Assembly: GCF_005239135.1 (NCBI RefSeq)
Contig: NZ_QKNX01000001.1
Coordinates: forward strand, 496,001-560,000
DNA length: 64,000 nucleotides
Direction of reading: 5' to 3'
Source: Natronomonas salsuginis
GTDB taxonomy: Archaea > Halobacteriota > Halobacteria > Halobacteriales > Haloarculaceae
The notes beneath the pieces are model-generated. The model ran no database searches. It saw only the letters and a program-made list of their open reading frames with translations, and was not told the DNA's origin. Below, piece by piece: positions 16,235-25,617 of this stretch. The first letter of the stretch is position 1. Every line of letters starts with the position of its first letter. A program made the position numbers and the translations under genes.

Positions 16235-16993
16235 TCACCCGATCGCACCGCGAAGCAGCCGCACGCCGAGCATGAGCGCGATACCGACGAGGAAGACGAG
16301 AAAGTACAGCGTCGATCGGATCACGTTCGCCTCCGATTTGATCTCGGGGATCAGATCGGAGCTCGCGATATAGATGAAGTTCCCCGCCGCGAACGGGAGG
16401 AGGACCACCGGCAGCCCGGTGAGCACGTCGTTGAGCCAGAAGCCGACGATCCCGCCAAGGATGACTGTCGACTGCGTCGCGTAGTTGAGAACGAGCGCCC
16501 GACGCCGCTCGAACCCGCCGTAGACGAGGACGCCAAAGTCACCGATCTCCTGTGGGATCTCGTGTAACGCGATGGCCAGCGTCGTGACGACCCCCAGCGG
16601 CGTCCCGACAAGGAACGCGCCGGCGATGACGAGGCCGTCGATGAAGTTGTGCAACGTATCGGAGACCAACACGAGATACGAAACCGGCTTGCGTTCGTGC
16701 GAAGCCGAGTGGTGGTGCTGCCAGTGGAGAAACTGTTCGAGCACGTAAAATAGACAGAAGCCACCGAGGAGGTACAGAAACAGCGGTAGCGTATCGGCGG
16801 TCCCGGCTTCGGCGATCGCCCGGGGGAGGAGGTGAATGAACGCCCCGCCGAGGAGGCTGCCGGCGGCCAGCGCGACCAGTCCCAACAGGACCTTGTCGAG
16901 CAACTCCTCGCGGAAGAACAGCGTCAAAACGCCGACCCACGCGGTAAGGCTGATCCCGATCGTCGACCCGATGATCCATTCCAGCGGCCCCAT
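16235..16993 (-). CDS. ZIP family metal transporter
   Basis: This encodes 252 residues with about eight membrane helices. The metal-binding helices are clear: SDTLHNFIDGLVIAG (helix 4) and ALHEIPQEIGDFGVL (helix 5). Between helices 3 and 4 lies a loop with HWQHHHSASHER, a His-rich metal-binding loop. It should import divalent metal such as zinc or iron into the cytoplasm. It converges with the HisC-like gene (25-base gap) and is followed upstream by a 118-base gap to the end of aroC. Confidence 0.9.
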   Translation of the reverse strand: MGPLEWIIGSTIGISLTAWVGVLTLFFREELLDKVLLGLVALAAGSLLGGAFIHLLPRAIAEAGTADTLPLFLYLLGGFCLFYVLEQFLHWQHHHSASHERKPVSYLVLVSDTLHNFIDGLVIAGAFLVGTPLGVVTTLAIALHEIPQEIGDFGVLVYGGFERRRALVLNYATQSTVILGGIVGFWLNDVLTGLPVVLLPFAAGNFIYIASSDLIPEIKSEANVIRSTLYFLVFLVGIALMLGVRLLRGAIG

Positions 16994-17111
16994 CCGACGA
17001 CTGGTTCGCAGTAAGCGGTATAAACGGTGTAGGCGAGTTATCCATCAGCGAGAACGAGACTGTGCGGTACCGTGACCGACCGCTCACGCGGCCGTGCCGT
17101 TCGCGGTCGGT

Positions 17112-18299
17112 CTACTCGTTTCGCGGGCTCGATGGGTGGTAGTCGGTGTCGTACTCGCCCGGACGATCGTCGATCCGATCGGGATTGATCCGGCCGCCCA
17201 ACAGCATGAAGTCGAGCACGGTCAGGTACAGCATCGCCTCGACGACCGGGACGCCGCGCGGTGGCAACACGGGGTCGTGGCGGCCGATGACCTGCGCGTC
17301 GTCGACGATCTCGCCGGTCTCCCAGTCGGCGGTCTGTTGGGCTTTGGGAATCGAAGTCGGCGCGTGCCACGTCGCCTCGCCCCAGATCGGCTGGCCGGTC
17401 GTGATGCCGCCCTGCAGGCCGCCGTGGTCGTTGCCGACGGGCACGGGGTCGCCCGCCTCGCTGACCGTGTCGGGGTGGTCGCCCTCGTCGAACGTCCAGT
17501 CGTCGTTTCTGTCGGAGCCGGCGACCGTCCGGGCGTCTGCGCCTAAGCCGAACTCGACGTGCGTCGTGGCGGGGACGGAGAACAGCGCCTGCCCGAGCCG
17601 CGACGGGAACGAGTCGAACCGCGGCGCGCCGAGGCCGCGGGGGACGCCGCGGACCTCGAAGGCGATCGAGCCGCCGATCGAATCGCCCGCTTTCTGATAC
17701 TCGTCGATCAGCTCGCGCATGCGCTCGGCCGTCTCGGGGTGGGCGCACCGAACGTCGTTCTCCTCGGTGTGTTCAAGCATCTCCTCGAAGCTCACGTCGG
17801 GCGCTTCGATATCGCCGATCTGGTTGACGTGAGCTTTGATCTGTACGTCGTGGTCGGACTGGTCGAGCACCTGCTGGGCGACCGCGCCCGCGGCGACCCA
17901 GTTGACCGTTTCGCGCGCAGAGGAGCGACCACCGCCGCCCCAGTTCCGGGTTCCGAACTTCGCGGAGTAGGTAAAATCGCCGTGGCTCGGCCTCGGCGCC
18001 GTGATGAACGGCTCATACTTGCCCGAGCGGGCGTCCTTGTTCTGGATGACCATCCCGATCGGCGTCCCGGTCGTGTAGCCGTCCTGCGTGCCGGAGTTGA
18101 CCGTCACCTCGTCGGGTTCGCCGCGGCTCGTCGTGATCTTCGATTGGCCGGGCTTTCGCCGGTCGAGTTCGTGCTGAATCGAGTCCTCGCCGAGTTCGAC
18201 GCCGGCCGGACAGCCCGAGACCGTGACGCCCATCGCCTCGCCGTGGCTCTCGCCGTAGGTCGTCACCTGAAAGAGCTGACCGAATCGATTTCCGTTCAT
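17112..18299 (-). CDS. aroC: Chorismate synthase
   Basis: This encodes 395 residues, full length for AroC. It catalyses the anti-1,4-elimination of phosphate from EPSP to give chorismate, with reduced flavin as catalyst. The signatures are present: an early TYGESHGEAMG (residues 14-24), GCPAG, the RPSHGDFTYSAKFG region, and GGGGRSSARETV (about residues 119-130). EPSP synthase (aroA) lies 2.4 kb away on the same strand but in a separate unit. A weak AT-rich patch about 30-35 bases upstream of the ATG may be its promoter. Confidence 0.95.
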   Translation of the reverse strand: MNGNRFGQLFQVTTYGESHGEAMGVTVSGCPAGVELGEDSIQHELDRRKPGQSKITTSRGEPDEVTVNSGTQDGYTTGTPIGMVIQNKDARSGKYEPFITAPRPSHGDFTYSAKFGTRNWGGGGRSSARETVNWVAAGAVAQQVLDQSDHDVQIKAHVNQIGDIEAPDVSFEEMLEHTEENDVRCAHPETAERMRELIDEYQKAGDSIGGSIAFEVRGVPRGLGAPRFDSFPSRLGQALFSVPATTHVEFGLGADARTVAGSDRNDDWTFDEGDHPDTVSEAGDPVPVGNDHGGLQGGITTGQPIWGEATWHAPTSIPKAQQTADWETGEIVDDAQVIGRHDPVLPPRGVPVVEAMLYLTVLDFMLLGGRINPDRIDDRPGEYDTDYHPSSPRNE

Positions 18300-18365
18300 T
18301 ACCGGACCGTACGGACGGGGACGGTTTAGGTTTTCTACTCGTGAGATCCGACGAGCGCCGGACGC

Positions 18366-18827
18366 TCACTCGCCGGTCGCCATCATCCCGCGTCGAACGG
18401 TCATGATGAGGCCGCTGGCGAGCATGATGACGGCGATGGCAACCATCCCCGCGTCGGCACCCATCATCGCCATCTCGCTGGCGGGAGCCATCCCGTCCAT
18501 TCGCATGCTCGATGAACCCATTCCATCCATCCCACCGCCGCCCATCCCCGCGACCGTCCAACTCATCGAGAGCCGAAGCTGATTGAGGAGCATGAGTCCC
18601 GCGTAGCCGAGCATGAGCGGACCGCTCGCAGCGCCGAGCCGGGTCGCGGTGGGAGTCAGCAGAACAATCCCGTGGGCGATGACCACGAGACCGAGCGCGA
18701 GCATGAACCACGCGCCCGTGCTCATCTGCGCTCCGGAAACCGAGAAATACGCCGAGTAGAGTCCCGAAACGATCGCGATCGTCGCACCGTACAGTTGCAT
18801 CGTCGAGAGCGAGGCCGAGTCGTTCAT
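18366..18827 (-). CDS. Met/Gly-rich small membrane protein
   Basis: This encodes 153 residues from the ATG at 18827 (MNDSASLSTMQLYG). An in-frame upstream ATG would overlap the divergent gene's promoter region and is less likely. There are four hydrophobic segments (about residues 9-28, 33-55, 63-80 and 123-145). Between the third and fourth is a loop very rich in Met and Gly (VAGMGGGGMDGMGSSSM...), which could bind soft metals such as copper; that is only an inference. It lies upstream of aroC on the same strand with a 66-base gap. No characterised family is recognised. Confidence 0.7.
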   Translation of the reverse strand: MNDSASLSTMQLYGATIAIVSGLYSAYFSVSGAQMSTGAWFMLALGLVVIAHGIVLLTPTATRLGAASGPLMLGYAGLMLLNQLRLSMSWTVAGMGGGGMDGMGSSSMRMDGMAPASEMAMMGADAGMVAIAVIMLASGLIMTVRRGMMATGE

Positions 18828-18949
18828 CGCTGGCGAATCGGTCAGCGGAGTCAAAATCGTTGTGCAGTCGTGTGCCGCGAGAGCGAACACGCCACGTGAC
18901 GACCGACGCGCTTATCACAGTGGAACCGATACCTTGTGAGGGTTTGCAC

Positions 18950-19984
18950 ATGTCATACGAAACGGGGCTCTCCTACGACGACGTGCTGGCGGTTCCACAG
19001 CGCTCGCCCGTCGGGAGCCGCGACGACGTCGATCTGACGACCGAACTGGCGAACGACCTCGAACTTTCGGTTCCCGTCGTGACCGCCGCGATGGACACCG
19101 TCACCGAGGCCGAGATGGCGCGCGTAATCGGTGAATCCGGCGGTTTGGGCGTCATCCACCGGTTCCTCCCGATCGACGAACAGGCGCGGATGGTCAGGGA
19201 GGTCGTCGAAGACGACGTTCCGGCGACCGGCGCGATCGGGATCGCCGAGGACCACCTCGACCGCGCGGCGGCGCTCGTCGACGCCGGGGCCGCGCTGCTC
19301 GTCCTCGACGTCGCTCACGGACACATGGAGCGCACGATCGAGGCGACGGCCGAACTGGCGGCCGCGTTCCCCGACACGTCGATCTGTGCCGGCAACGTGG
19401 CCACCGAAGCGGGCGTGAAGGATCTGGCCGACGCCGGGGCCGACTGCGTGAAGGTCGGCGTCGGCCCCGGGTCGCACTGTACGACCAGGGAGGTCACCGG
19501 GTTCGGCGTCCCGCAGTTCACCGCGGTCGAGCGGTGTGCCGCCGCGGCCCGGGAGTGCGGCGTCACGATGATCGCCGACGGCGGGATCCGGACCTCCGGG
19601 GACGCCGTGAAGGCGCTCCTCGTCGGCGCGGACGCGGTGATGATGGGTGGCTACTTCGCCGGCTGCGCGGAGTCGCCCGGAGAGATCATCGAGAACGATG
19701 GCCAGCGGTACAAGCGCTCGCGGGGGATGTCGACCGCCGCCGCCGCCGAGGACCGCGAGGATAAAGACAGCACGGTCGAAGCCTCCGAAGGCGTCGAGGC
19801 CGTCACCGAGTACGTCGGTCCCGCCGGTCCCCGACTCAGGGAGTTCGCGGCGGGGATCAGGTCCGGGCTCTCCTACGGCGGTGCCCGAGACCTCGAGACC
19901 GCCAGAGGGAACGCCGAGTTCATGAAAGTGCGTGAAACCACGGCGGGTCGAAACGGGGCGCACGGCTTCGCCCGGACGAGATAA
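18950..19984 (+). CDS. IMP dehydrogenase / GMP reductase family protein without CBS domains
   Basis: This encodes 344 residues from the ATG at 18950 ([20 protein letters not shown]). It is a TIM-barrel enzyme with the catalytic cysteine in [17 protein letters not shown] (about residue 177), [10 protein letters not shown] and [13 protein letters not shown] for phosphate binding, and a flap with [10 protein letters not shown]. The tandem CBS domains of full IMPDH are absent, as in GMP reductase and in short haloarchaeal proteins, so the sequence does not say whether it makes XMP or reduces GMP. The C-terminal 20 residues (after GNAEFMKV) end right before an IS605-type hairpin and may be altered. 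Confidence 0.85.
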   Translation: MSYETGLSYDDVLAVPQRSPVGSRDDVDLTTELANDLELSVPVVTAAMDTVTEAEMARVIGESGGLGVIHRFLPIDEQARMVREVVEDDVPATGAIGIAEDHLDRAAALVDAGAALLVLDVAHGHMERTIEATAELAAAFPDTSICAGNVATEAGVKDLADAGADCVKVGVGPGSHCTTREVTGFGVPQFTAVERCAAAARECGVTMIADGGIRTSGDAVKALLVGADAVMMGGYFAGCAESPGEIIENDGQRYKRSRGMSTAAAAEDREDKDSTVEASEGVEAVTEYVGPAGPRLREFAAGIRSGLSYGGARDLETARGNAEFMKVRETTAGRNGAHGFARTR

Positions 19985-19990
19985 CCACGT

Positions 19991-20032
19991 CGGATTCCTC
20001 CCACGGCTAAAGCCGTGGGCTTCCTCCTTGCA
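19991..20032. mobile_element. Solo IS200/IS605-type terminal hairpin
   Basis: CCCACGGC (20000-20007) and GCCGTGGG (20012-20019) form a perfect eight-base stem around a TAAA loop, flanked by TTCCTC and CTTCCTCC. This exact style of palindrome is familiar next to tnpB/IS1341-type elements in haloarchaea, where it forms the end recognised by the transposase or part of the guide RNA scaffold. No tnpA or tnpB is nearby, so it is a solo end or a miniature remnant. It starts six bases after the IMPDH-like stop and could also act as a terminator. Confidence 0.55.
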
Positions 20033-20058
20033 CCTTTGTGACCGACCGGGGAGAGCGA

Positions 20059-20670
20059 TCAGTTCTCCGCGACGGCGTCCTCGGTCCGGTCTCGAAACGC
20101 TTCGCCGGGGCGCTGTTCGCCGGCACCCTGACCGAACAGCCGATCGCGGAGGGATCGCTTTGAGAGACGCTCGGCGAGGAGCACGGAGCAATCGGCCTAC
20201 TTGACGACGTCGAAGTGCAGCGAGTCGTACACCAACCGCGAGAGCAGTCCCTGCTCGGTCACGCCGAGCAACAGCATCCTACAATCCGACGTACGCCGTT
20301 TTATCGCCCGGTCGATGTTCCCGGAATCGCCGACAGTTATTGTCGGGTCGTCCAGTTCGTAATCGGTGGCCTACTCTGTGAGGAACCGCTCGCCCGCCAG
20401 GCGATCGGTCGTTGCCTCGACGACGTGGAGGAGTTCGACCTCGGGGGTCGCGTCGTCGAACACGCCGCCGTACCCCAGCGCAAGCGCACCGAGACCGTCC
20501 CCAACGAAGTTGCCCGCCAGCACGATCAGCCAGTGGCGGAGCAGGGTCGGGATCGGCGCCAGCCGCTGTAAGGTCAGCGCGACCGGCGGGAGCGCGTTCT
20601 CGGTGTACAGCTGATAGCCGCCGATGATGGTGCAGACGAACCCGAGCGGGTACAGGAGCGCGCCGGCCGA
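20059..20670 (-). pseudogene. Composite pseudogene: formate/nitrite transporter fragment joined to universal stress domain
   Basis: One minus-strand frame runs from about 20670 to the TGA at 20059 and is broken only by TAG at 20371-20373 and TAG at 20197-20199. The first part (LLYPLGFVCTIIGGYQLY, TENALPPVAL, HWLIVLAGNFVGDGLGAL) aligns well with the intact formate/nitrite transporter at 42704-43672. It stops after GGVFDD, where the intact protein continues for about 150 residues. It then passes straight into a Usp-like domain (EVELLHVVEATTDR, MLLLGVTEQGLLSRLV, ADCSVLLAERLSKRSLRDRL). The transporter start is also missing, cut at the aroA stop. I read this as a deletion-fused, inactive remnant. 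Confidence 0.8.
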
Positions 20671-20677
20671 GTCGGGG

Positions 20678-21991
20678 CTACGCCTCGGTACACTCGACGC
20701 CGAGCGCCGCGAACACGTCGAAGAAGTTCGGGAACGACACGTCCACGTCCTCGGCACCCTCGATCGTCGTTTCGCCGTCGGCGACGAGCGCCGCGACCGC
20801 GAGCGACATGATGATCCGGTGGTCCTCGTGACCGCGAACCGTGGCACCCGTCAGACCGCCGCCGTGAACGACGAGTTCGTCCTCGTACTCCTCCGTCTCG
20901 ACACCCATCCGTTCGAGTTCGGTCGCCATGGCGGCCACCCGATCCGTCTCCTTCAGTCGAACGTGCGCGCAATCGGTGATCCGCGTGGTCCCCTCGGCTG
21001 CAGCGCCGAGCGCGGCGATCGTCGGCAAGAGATCTGGCGTGTCGGCGACCTCGACCTCGATGCCTTCGAGGGACGATCGACCGACCGCGATCGCTCCGGC
21101 CGTCCGATCCCACTCGATAGCCGCGCCCATCGATTCGAGGATCGAGACGATCTTCGAATCACCCTGTGCGCTCGGATACGCGCCCTCGACGGTGAGTTCG
21201 TCGTCGCCCGCGATCGCCCCCGCGGCGAGCAGGTACGACATCGACGAGAAGTCGCCCGGCACGTCGTAGCTGCCGCCGTCGGGCGCGTAGGATTGTCCGC
21301 CCTCGATCTCGAAGCCGTCCGCACCCGAGGCGCGGATCTCCGAGTCGTCGCCGCCGACGACCGTCGCTTCGACGCCGAACGCGTCGAGCACGTCGAGCGT
21401 GATGTCGACGTACGGCGCGGATTTGAGCTCCGTCGTCAGATCGATAGCGACCCCGTCCTCGGTGACAGCGCCGGCCATCAGCAAGCCGGTGATGTACTGC
21501 GAGGAGACGTCGCCCCGGATGGACACGTCGCCGCCCGAGGTGCCGCCCCCAACGACGAGCGGTGCCTGTCCGTTCTCACGGGTCGAATCCGCCCGGACGC
21601 AGAGTTGATCCAGCGCGTCGAGGAGCGGCCCCTGCGGGCGCGACCGTAGCGACCCGTCGCCGGTCAGAACGGTGAGCCCGTCGACGAGCCCGCCGGTCGC
21701 GGTCGTGAGCCGCATCGTGGTGCCGCTGTTGGCACAATCGATGATGTCCGCCGGCGTTTCAGGAGCGCCGTCGAAGCCGGTTATCTCCCAGTCGCCGTCG
21801 CGGCGTTCGGCCGACCCACCGTACGCCTCGACCGCGCGAGCGGTGGCCTTCGTGTCGGCGCTGAAAAGCGGATTAGTGACGAGCGCGCCATCGGCGTAGC
21901 CGGCCGCGAGGACGGCCCGATGCGTGTAGCTCTTCGATGGCGGGGCGCGTGCGGTGCCGCGAACGCGCGAGGGTGAGATCCGAAGGTCCAT
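20678..21991 (-). CDS. aroA: 3-phosphoshikimate 1-carboxyvinyltransferase (EPSP synthase)
   Basis: This encodes 437 residues from the ATG at 21991 ([20 protein letters not shown]); the earlier in-frame ATG would add residues that do not fit the family. It transfers enolpyruvyl from PEP to shikimate-3-phosphate. Family features are [20 protein letters not shown], the [18 protein letters not shown] region, the [18 protein letters not shown] helix and [14 protein letters not shown]. With aroC it covers the last two steps to chorismate. It is divergent from the M24 peptidase gene (78 bases between starts), and its stop abuts the pseudogene. Confidence 0.95.
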   Translation of the reverse strand: MDLRISPSRVRGTARAPPSKSYTHRAVLAAGYADGALVTNPLFSADTKATARAVEAYGGSAERRDGDWEITGFDGAPETPADIIDCANSGTTMRLTTATGGLVDGLTVLTGDGSLRSRPQGPLLDALDQLCVRADSTRENGQAPLVVGGGTSGGDVSIRGDVSSQYITGLLMAGAVTEDGVAIDLTTELKSAPYVDITLDVLDAFGVEATVVGGDDSEIRASGADGFEIEGGQSYAPDGGSYDVPGDFSSMSYLLAAGAIAGDDELTVEGAYPSAQGDSKIVSILESMGAAIEWDRTAGAIAVGRSSLEGIEVEVADTPDLLPTIAALGAAAEGTTRITDCAHVRLKETDRVAAMATELERMGVETEEYEDELVVHGGGLTGATVRGHEDHRIIMSLAVAALVADGETTIEGAEDVDVSFPNFFDVFAALGVECTEA

Positions 21992-22069
21992 ACTCGCCGC
22001 GTTGCGTGCGGCCGGCAAATGCCTGCCGACTCGGGCAAGCGCTTTGTGTTCGCCGGGCGGGGTACCCGT

Positions 22070-23248
22070 ATGGATCCCGATCTATCGAAACTCGACGGCT
22101 TCCTCAACGAGGTCGACGTCGACGGCTACCTGATTGAGGCCGACGGCGACGCCGCTGATCAGCGGTACCTCTCCGGTTTCACCGCGCCCGATCCGTTCGT
22201 CACGCTCTATACGGGGGAGACGCATCTCCTCGTCTCCGCGCTGGAGTACGGTCGCGCCAAGCGCACCGCCCGAGCCGAAACCGTCGAGCGACACGCCGAC
22301 TACGACCACCGATCGAACGTCGCCGAGTACGGCTCTCACGAGGGAAAGTATCGCACCCTCGCGGCGTTTTTCGACGCTCACGGCGCCGGCTCGGTCGCAG
22401 TGCCGGCCGACTTCCCGATCGGTACCGCCGACGGTCTCCGACGCTGCGACGTGGCCGTACAGGCGGACATCGACGGCGTACTCGGGGAGATCCGGGCGAG
22501 AAAGCACGCTGAGGAGGTCGAACACATCCGAGCGGCTCAGCGGGCCAACGAATCGGCCATGGCTCGCGCGGAGAAACTGCTCGCCGCAGCCGAGACCGTC
22601 GACGGAACGCTATCTCTCGACGACGAACCGCTGACCGCAGAGCGCGTCAAGCGAGAGATCGAGATCGAACTCCTTCGAAACGACTGCGCGCTCGACGAGA
22701 CGATCGTCGCCTGCGGTGCGGACGCCGCCGACCCGCATGATCGAGGCTCCGGTCCGCTTCGACCCGACGAGGCGATCATCGTCGATATCTTCCCCTGCTC
22801 GAAGGAGACGGGCTACTACGCCGACATGACGCGGACGTTCTGCGTCGGCGAGCCCTCCGACACCATCGAGCGGTGGTACGATCTCACCCTCGAAGCGCAG
22901 ACTGCGGCGCTCGACGCCATCGAGGCAGGCGTCTCGGCGAGCGACGTACACGACGCCGTCTGCGACGTGTACGAAGCGGCCGGCCTCCCGACGCTTCGAG
23001 CCGACGAGACGACCGAAACCGGGTTCATCCACACGACGGGACACGGCGTCGGGCTCGACATCCACGAGTATCCGCGGATCTCCGAGGAACCGATCGAACT
23101 CGAGGCCGGAAACGTCGTGACGGTCGAGCCGGGGCTGTACGATCCAGCGGTCGGGGGCGTCCGGATCGAAGATCTGGTCGTCGTCACCGAGGACGGCCAC
23201 GAGAACCTGACCGAGTATCCGAAAGCGCTCGCAGTCGAGAGTCGGTAA
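22070..23248 (+). CDS. M24 family metallopeptidase (Xaa-Pro aminopeptidase-like)
   Basis: This encodes 392 residues from the ATG at 22070 ([20 protein letters not shown]). The N-terminal creatinase-like domain (about 1-140) is followed by the pita-bread catalytic domain. The five metal ligands can be picked out: Asp in IIVDIFP, Asp in YADMTRTF, His in [13 protein letters not shown], Glu in VTVEPGLYD and Glu in VRIEDLVVV. It probably removes N-terminal residues before proline from peptides in the cytoplasm, with manganese or cobalt. An alternative start 17 codons upstream is possible but overlaps the aroA promoter. Confidence 0.9.
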   Translation: MDPDLSKLDGFLNEVDVDGYLIEADGDAADQRYLSGFTAPDPFVTLYTGETHLLVSALEYGRAKRTARAETVERHADYDHRSNVAEYGSHEGKYRTLAAFFDAHGAGSVAVPADFPIGTADGLRRCDVAVQADIDGVLGEIRARKHAEEVEHIRAAQRANESAMARAEKLLAAAETVDGTLSLDDEPLTAERVKREIEIELLRNDCALDETIVACGADAADPHDRGSGPLRPDEAIIVDIFPCSKETGYYADMTRTFCVGEPSDTIERWYDLTLEAQTAALDAIEAGVSASDVHDAVCDVYEAAGLPTLRADETTETGFIHTTGHGVGLDIHEYPRISEEPIELEAGNVVTVEPGLYDPAVGGVRIEDLVVVTEDGHENLTEYPKALAVESR

Positions 23249-23422
23249 GCTACAAACCCCGCCGTCGCGTACCGACACGCGGCGGCTGTGATGACGCGTT
23301 TACCCCCGCTCCGAGCCCCGTGTGACGACGCCCACCTCTGAGCCGCCATTCCGATACCGAGCGTGGATACCCTGGGGTAACAAGACGAACTCCTTTTGAA
23401 CGACCGGGAGTAACCGAGGTGC

Positions 23423-24154
23423 ATGCAACTGTTGGTCGTCGGGGCCGGGGAGATGGGCCGATGGTTCGCCCGCCACAGCGGCCCCACCGCGGTCGCGTTC
23501 GCCGATCGCGAGCCCGAGACGGCGCGGGCCGCGGCGACGACGATCGAGAGCGCACGCGCCGTGCCGTTGGACACCGACGAAGCGTTCGACGTCGTCTGTG
23601 TCGCCGTCCCGATGTCCGCCGTTCCGGGGGCGATCGCCGAGCACGCCCACAGAGCGACCGAAGCCGTCGTCGACGTCTCCGGCGAGATGCGAGATTCCGT
23701 GGCCGCGCTGCGATCACACGCCGAGGGGCGCGAGCGAGCGAGCTTTCACCCGCTGTTCTCGGCCTCGAACGCGCCAGGAAACGTCCCTGTCGTCGTGGAT
23801 CGAGGGGGGCAGACGATCGATCGGATCCGCGAATCCCTCGCGGGGGCCGGCAACGACGTGTTCGAAACGACGCCGTCGGCGCACGACCGAGCGATGGAGA
23901 CCGTCCAAGCGAAAGCGCACACAGCCGTGTTGGCGTACGCGCTGGCCGCTGACGACGTCGATCCACGATTTCACACGTCGCTTTCGGGGCCGCTCTCGGA
24001 ACTCGTCGACGGCGTCGTGGGGAACACGCCGGAGGTGTACGCCGAGATCCAAGCGCGGTTCGACGGCGGTACCTCGGTCGCCGAGGCCGCGGCGCGAATC
24101 GCCGAGGCCGATCGGGAGACGTTCATCAAACTGTACGAGGAGGCCGGACAGTGA
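23423..24154 (+). CDS. tyrA: Prephenate/arogenate dehydrogenase
   Basis: This encodes 243 residues, a short TyrA-like protein. An N-terminal Rossmann fold ([16 protein letters not shown], residues 3-18) binds NAD(P). The following [12 protein letters not shown] and SFHPLFS carry the family's catalytic-region His, and a helical C-terminal domain completes it. It should oxidatively decarboxylate prephenate on the way to tyrosine, which fits aroA and aroC nearby. A GAGGTG sequence lies just before the ATG, and a TATA-like patch about 30 bases upstream. Its stop overlaps the GTG start of the Rsm22-like gene by four bases, so the two are coupled. Confidence 0.85.
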   Translation: MQLLVVGAGEMGRWFARHSGPTAVAFADREPETARAAATTIESARAVPLDTDEAFDVVCVAVPMSAVPGAIAEHAHRATEAVVDVSGEMRDSVAALRSHAEGRERASFHPLFSASNAPGNVPVVVDRGGQTIDRIRESLAGAGNDVFETTPSAHDRAMETVQAKAHTAVLAYALAADDVDPRFHTSLSGPLSELVDGVVGNTPEVYAEIQARFDGGTSVAEAAARIAEADRETFIKLYEEAGQ

Positions 24155-25566
24155 CGACCGACGAGTCGATCGTCGACACGGCGAAGTACCTCCGCAACGT
24201 CCGCCCGATCGATCCCGACGAAATCTTCGAGTACGTCGAGAGGACGCCACACCCGGCGGTCGTCAGACAGACGCTGCGCGAGCACGCCTTCGAATTGGGC
24301 ATCCGCGAACGCGACGACGGCACCTTCGTCCCGATAGAGGACGGCACGATCCGACCGACCTTCCGCGGCGTCACGGCGTTTCCGGAGGCGTACGCGCGGC
24401 GGTTCGAGGAGCTACTCGTCGAGCGGTACGGGCCGGGGTGGCCGAGCAGCGAGTCGGGCGATCGACTCCGCGAACTGATCGATCAGCTGAAAGTCTCGTA
24501 CTTCGCCGACGAGTCCGTCACGTACGACGAGGAGACCGCGCTCGCGTACGCGCTGTATCATCTCCCCGACTACTACGCTGCGATTCAGTACGCGCTCGAC
24601 GAACTCGGCCGCGCCGGACGTCTGTCCTGCCACCTTCGTGTGTTGGAGATCGGCGCTGGCACGGGCGGACCGGCGCTCGGGATACACGACTACCTCCCCG
24701 ACGACACGCTCGTCGAGTACCACGCCGTCGAACCGAGCGCGGCTGCCGACGTGTTCGAGGCGATGCTCGATGGGACTCGAAGCGGCTTCGCGACGACCGT
24801 TCACCGCGAAACCGCCGAGGCGTTCGACCCCGAGGGGGAGTACGACCTGATCGTCTTCGGAAACGTACTCTCGGAGCTGTCGTCGCCAGTCGAGGTCGTC
24901 GGGCGGTATCTCCGTTCGCTGGCCCCGGACGGGACCGTCCTCGCCATCGCGCCGGCTGAGGAGCGGACCGCGACGCGGCTTCGGCGGATCGAGCGGGACG
25001 TCGTCGATCGCAATGCCGACCTGACCGTCTACGCCCCGACGATCCGGCTGTGGGACGGATACGAACCGACAGACTGCGGCTGGACGTTCACCCGCAAACC
25101 AAAAGTCGACGTGCCGGCGTTCCAGCGTCGCCTCGACGAGGATCGGTCGGTCGACGGAGACTCGACGCCGGGAGACGGAACCTACACGAAATCGGTCGTT
25201 CAGTTCGCGTACTTGCTGCTCCGGAAGGACGGACAGCGGGCGATCGAGTACGAACCCGACCCCGATCGGGTGGCGAAGATGGCGGAGATGGAACGACACG
25301 TCACCGAACGGATCGACCTCGCCGCGCTGAAACTGTCGCCCGACCTCGCCGAGGACGGGCACCCGCTGTTCAAGATCAGCGACGGTTCCGAAGCGGTCGA
25401 CCACTACGCCGTGTTGACGGACCGCTCCGCGCTCAACGAGACGCTCGCGGACGCGCCCTACGGCTCGCTGCTCCTGTTCGAGAACGTCCTCGTGCTCTGG
25501 AACGACGACGAGGGCGCGTACAACCTCGTCGTCGACGGTGAGAGCGCCGTCGACAGATTGGCCTGA
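24151..25566 (+). CDS. Rsm22-like small ribosomal subunit methyltransferase family protein
   Basis: This encodes 471 residues starting with GTG at 24151 inside the tyrA stop. Residues 1-130 are a mixed helical region. Residues about 165-285 form a class I SAM-dependent methyltransferase with LEIGAGTGGPALG (motif I) and the FGNVLSELSSP loop after motif IV, characteristic of Rsm22/METTL17-type proteins of ribosome small-subunit assembly. The C-terminal third (about 310-471) is OB-like and less familiar; the cysteine cluster of mitochondrial Rsm22 is not obvious. The function is inferred from family resemblance. Confidence 0.8.
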   Translation: MTTDESIVDTAKYLRNVRPIDPDEIFEYVERTPHPAVVRQTLREHAFELGIRERDDGTFVPIEDGTIRPTFRGVTAFPEAYARRFEELLVERYGPGWPSSESGDRLRELIDQLKVSYFADESVTYDEETALAYALYHLPDYYAAIQYALDELGRAGRLSCHLRVLEIGAGTGGPALGIHDYLPDDTLVEYHAVEPSAAADVFEAMLDGTRSGFATTVHRETAEAFDPEGEYDLIVFGNVLSELSSPVEVVGRYLRSLAPDGTVLAIAPAEERTATRLRRIERDVVDRNADLTVYAPTIRLWDGYEPTDCGWTFTRKPKVDVPAFQRRLDEDRSVDGDSTPGDGTYTKSVVQFAYLLLRKDGQRAIEYEPDPDRVAKMAEMERHVTERIDLAALKLSPDLAEDGHPLFKISDGSEAVDHYAVLTDRSALNETLADAPYGSLLLFENVLVLWNDDEGAYNLVVDGESAVDRLA

Positions 25567-25617
25567 ACCGAACTGCGCGGACGGTACCCCTATATTCGCG
25601 ACGGCCGAACCGTCGCC

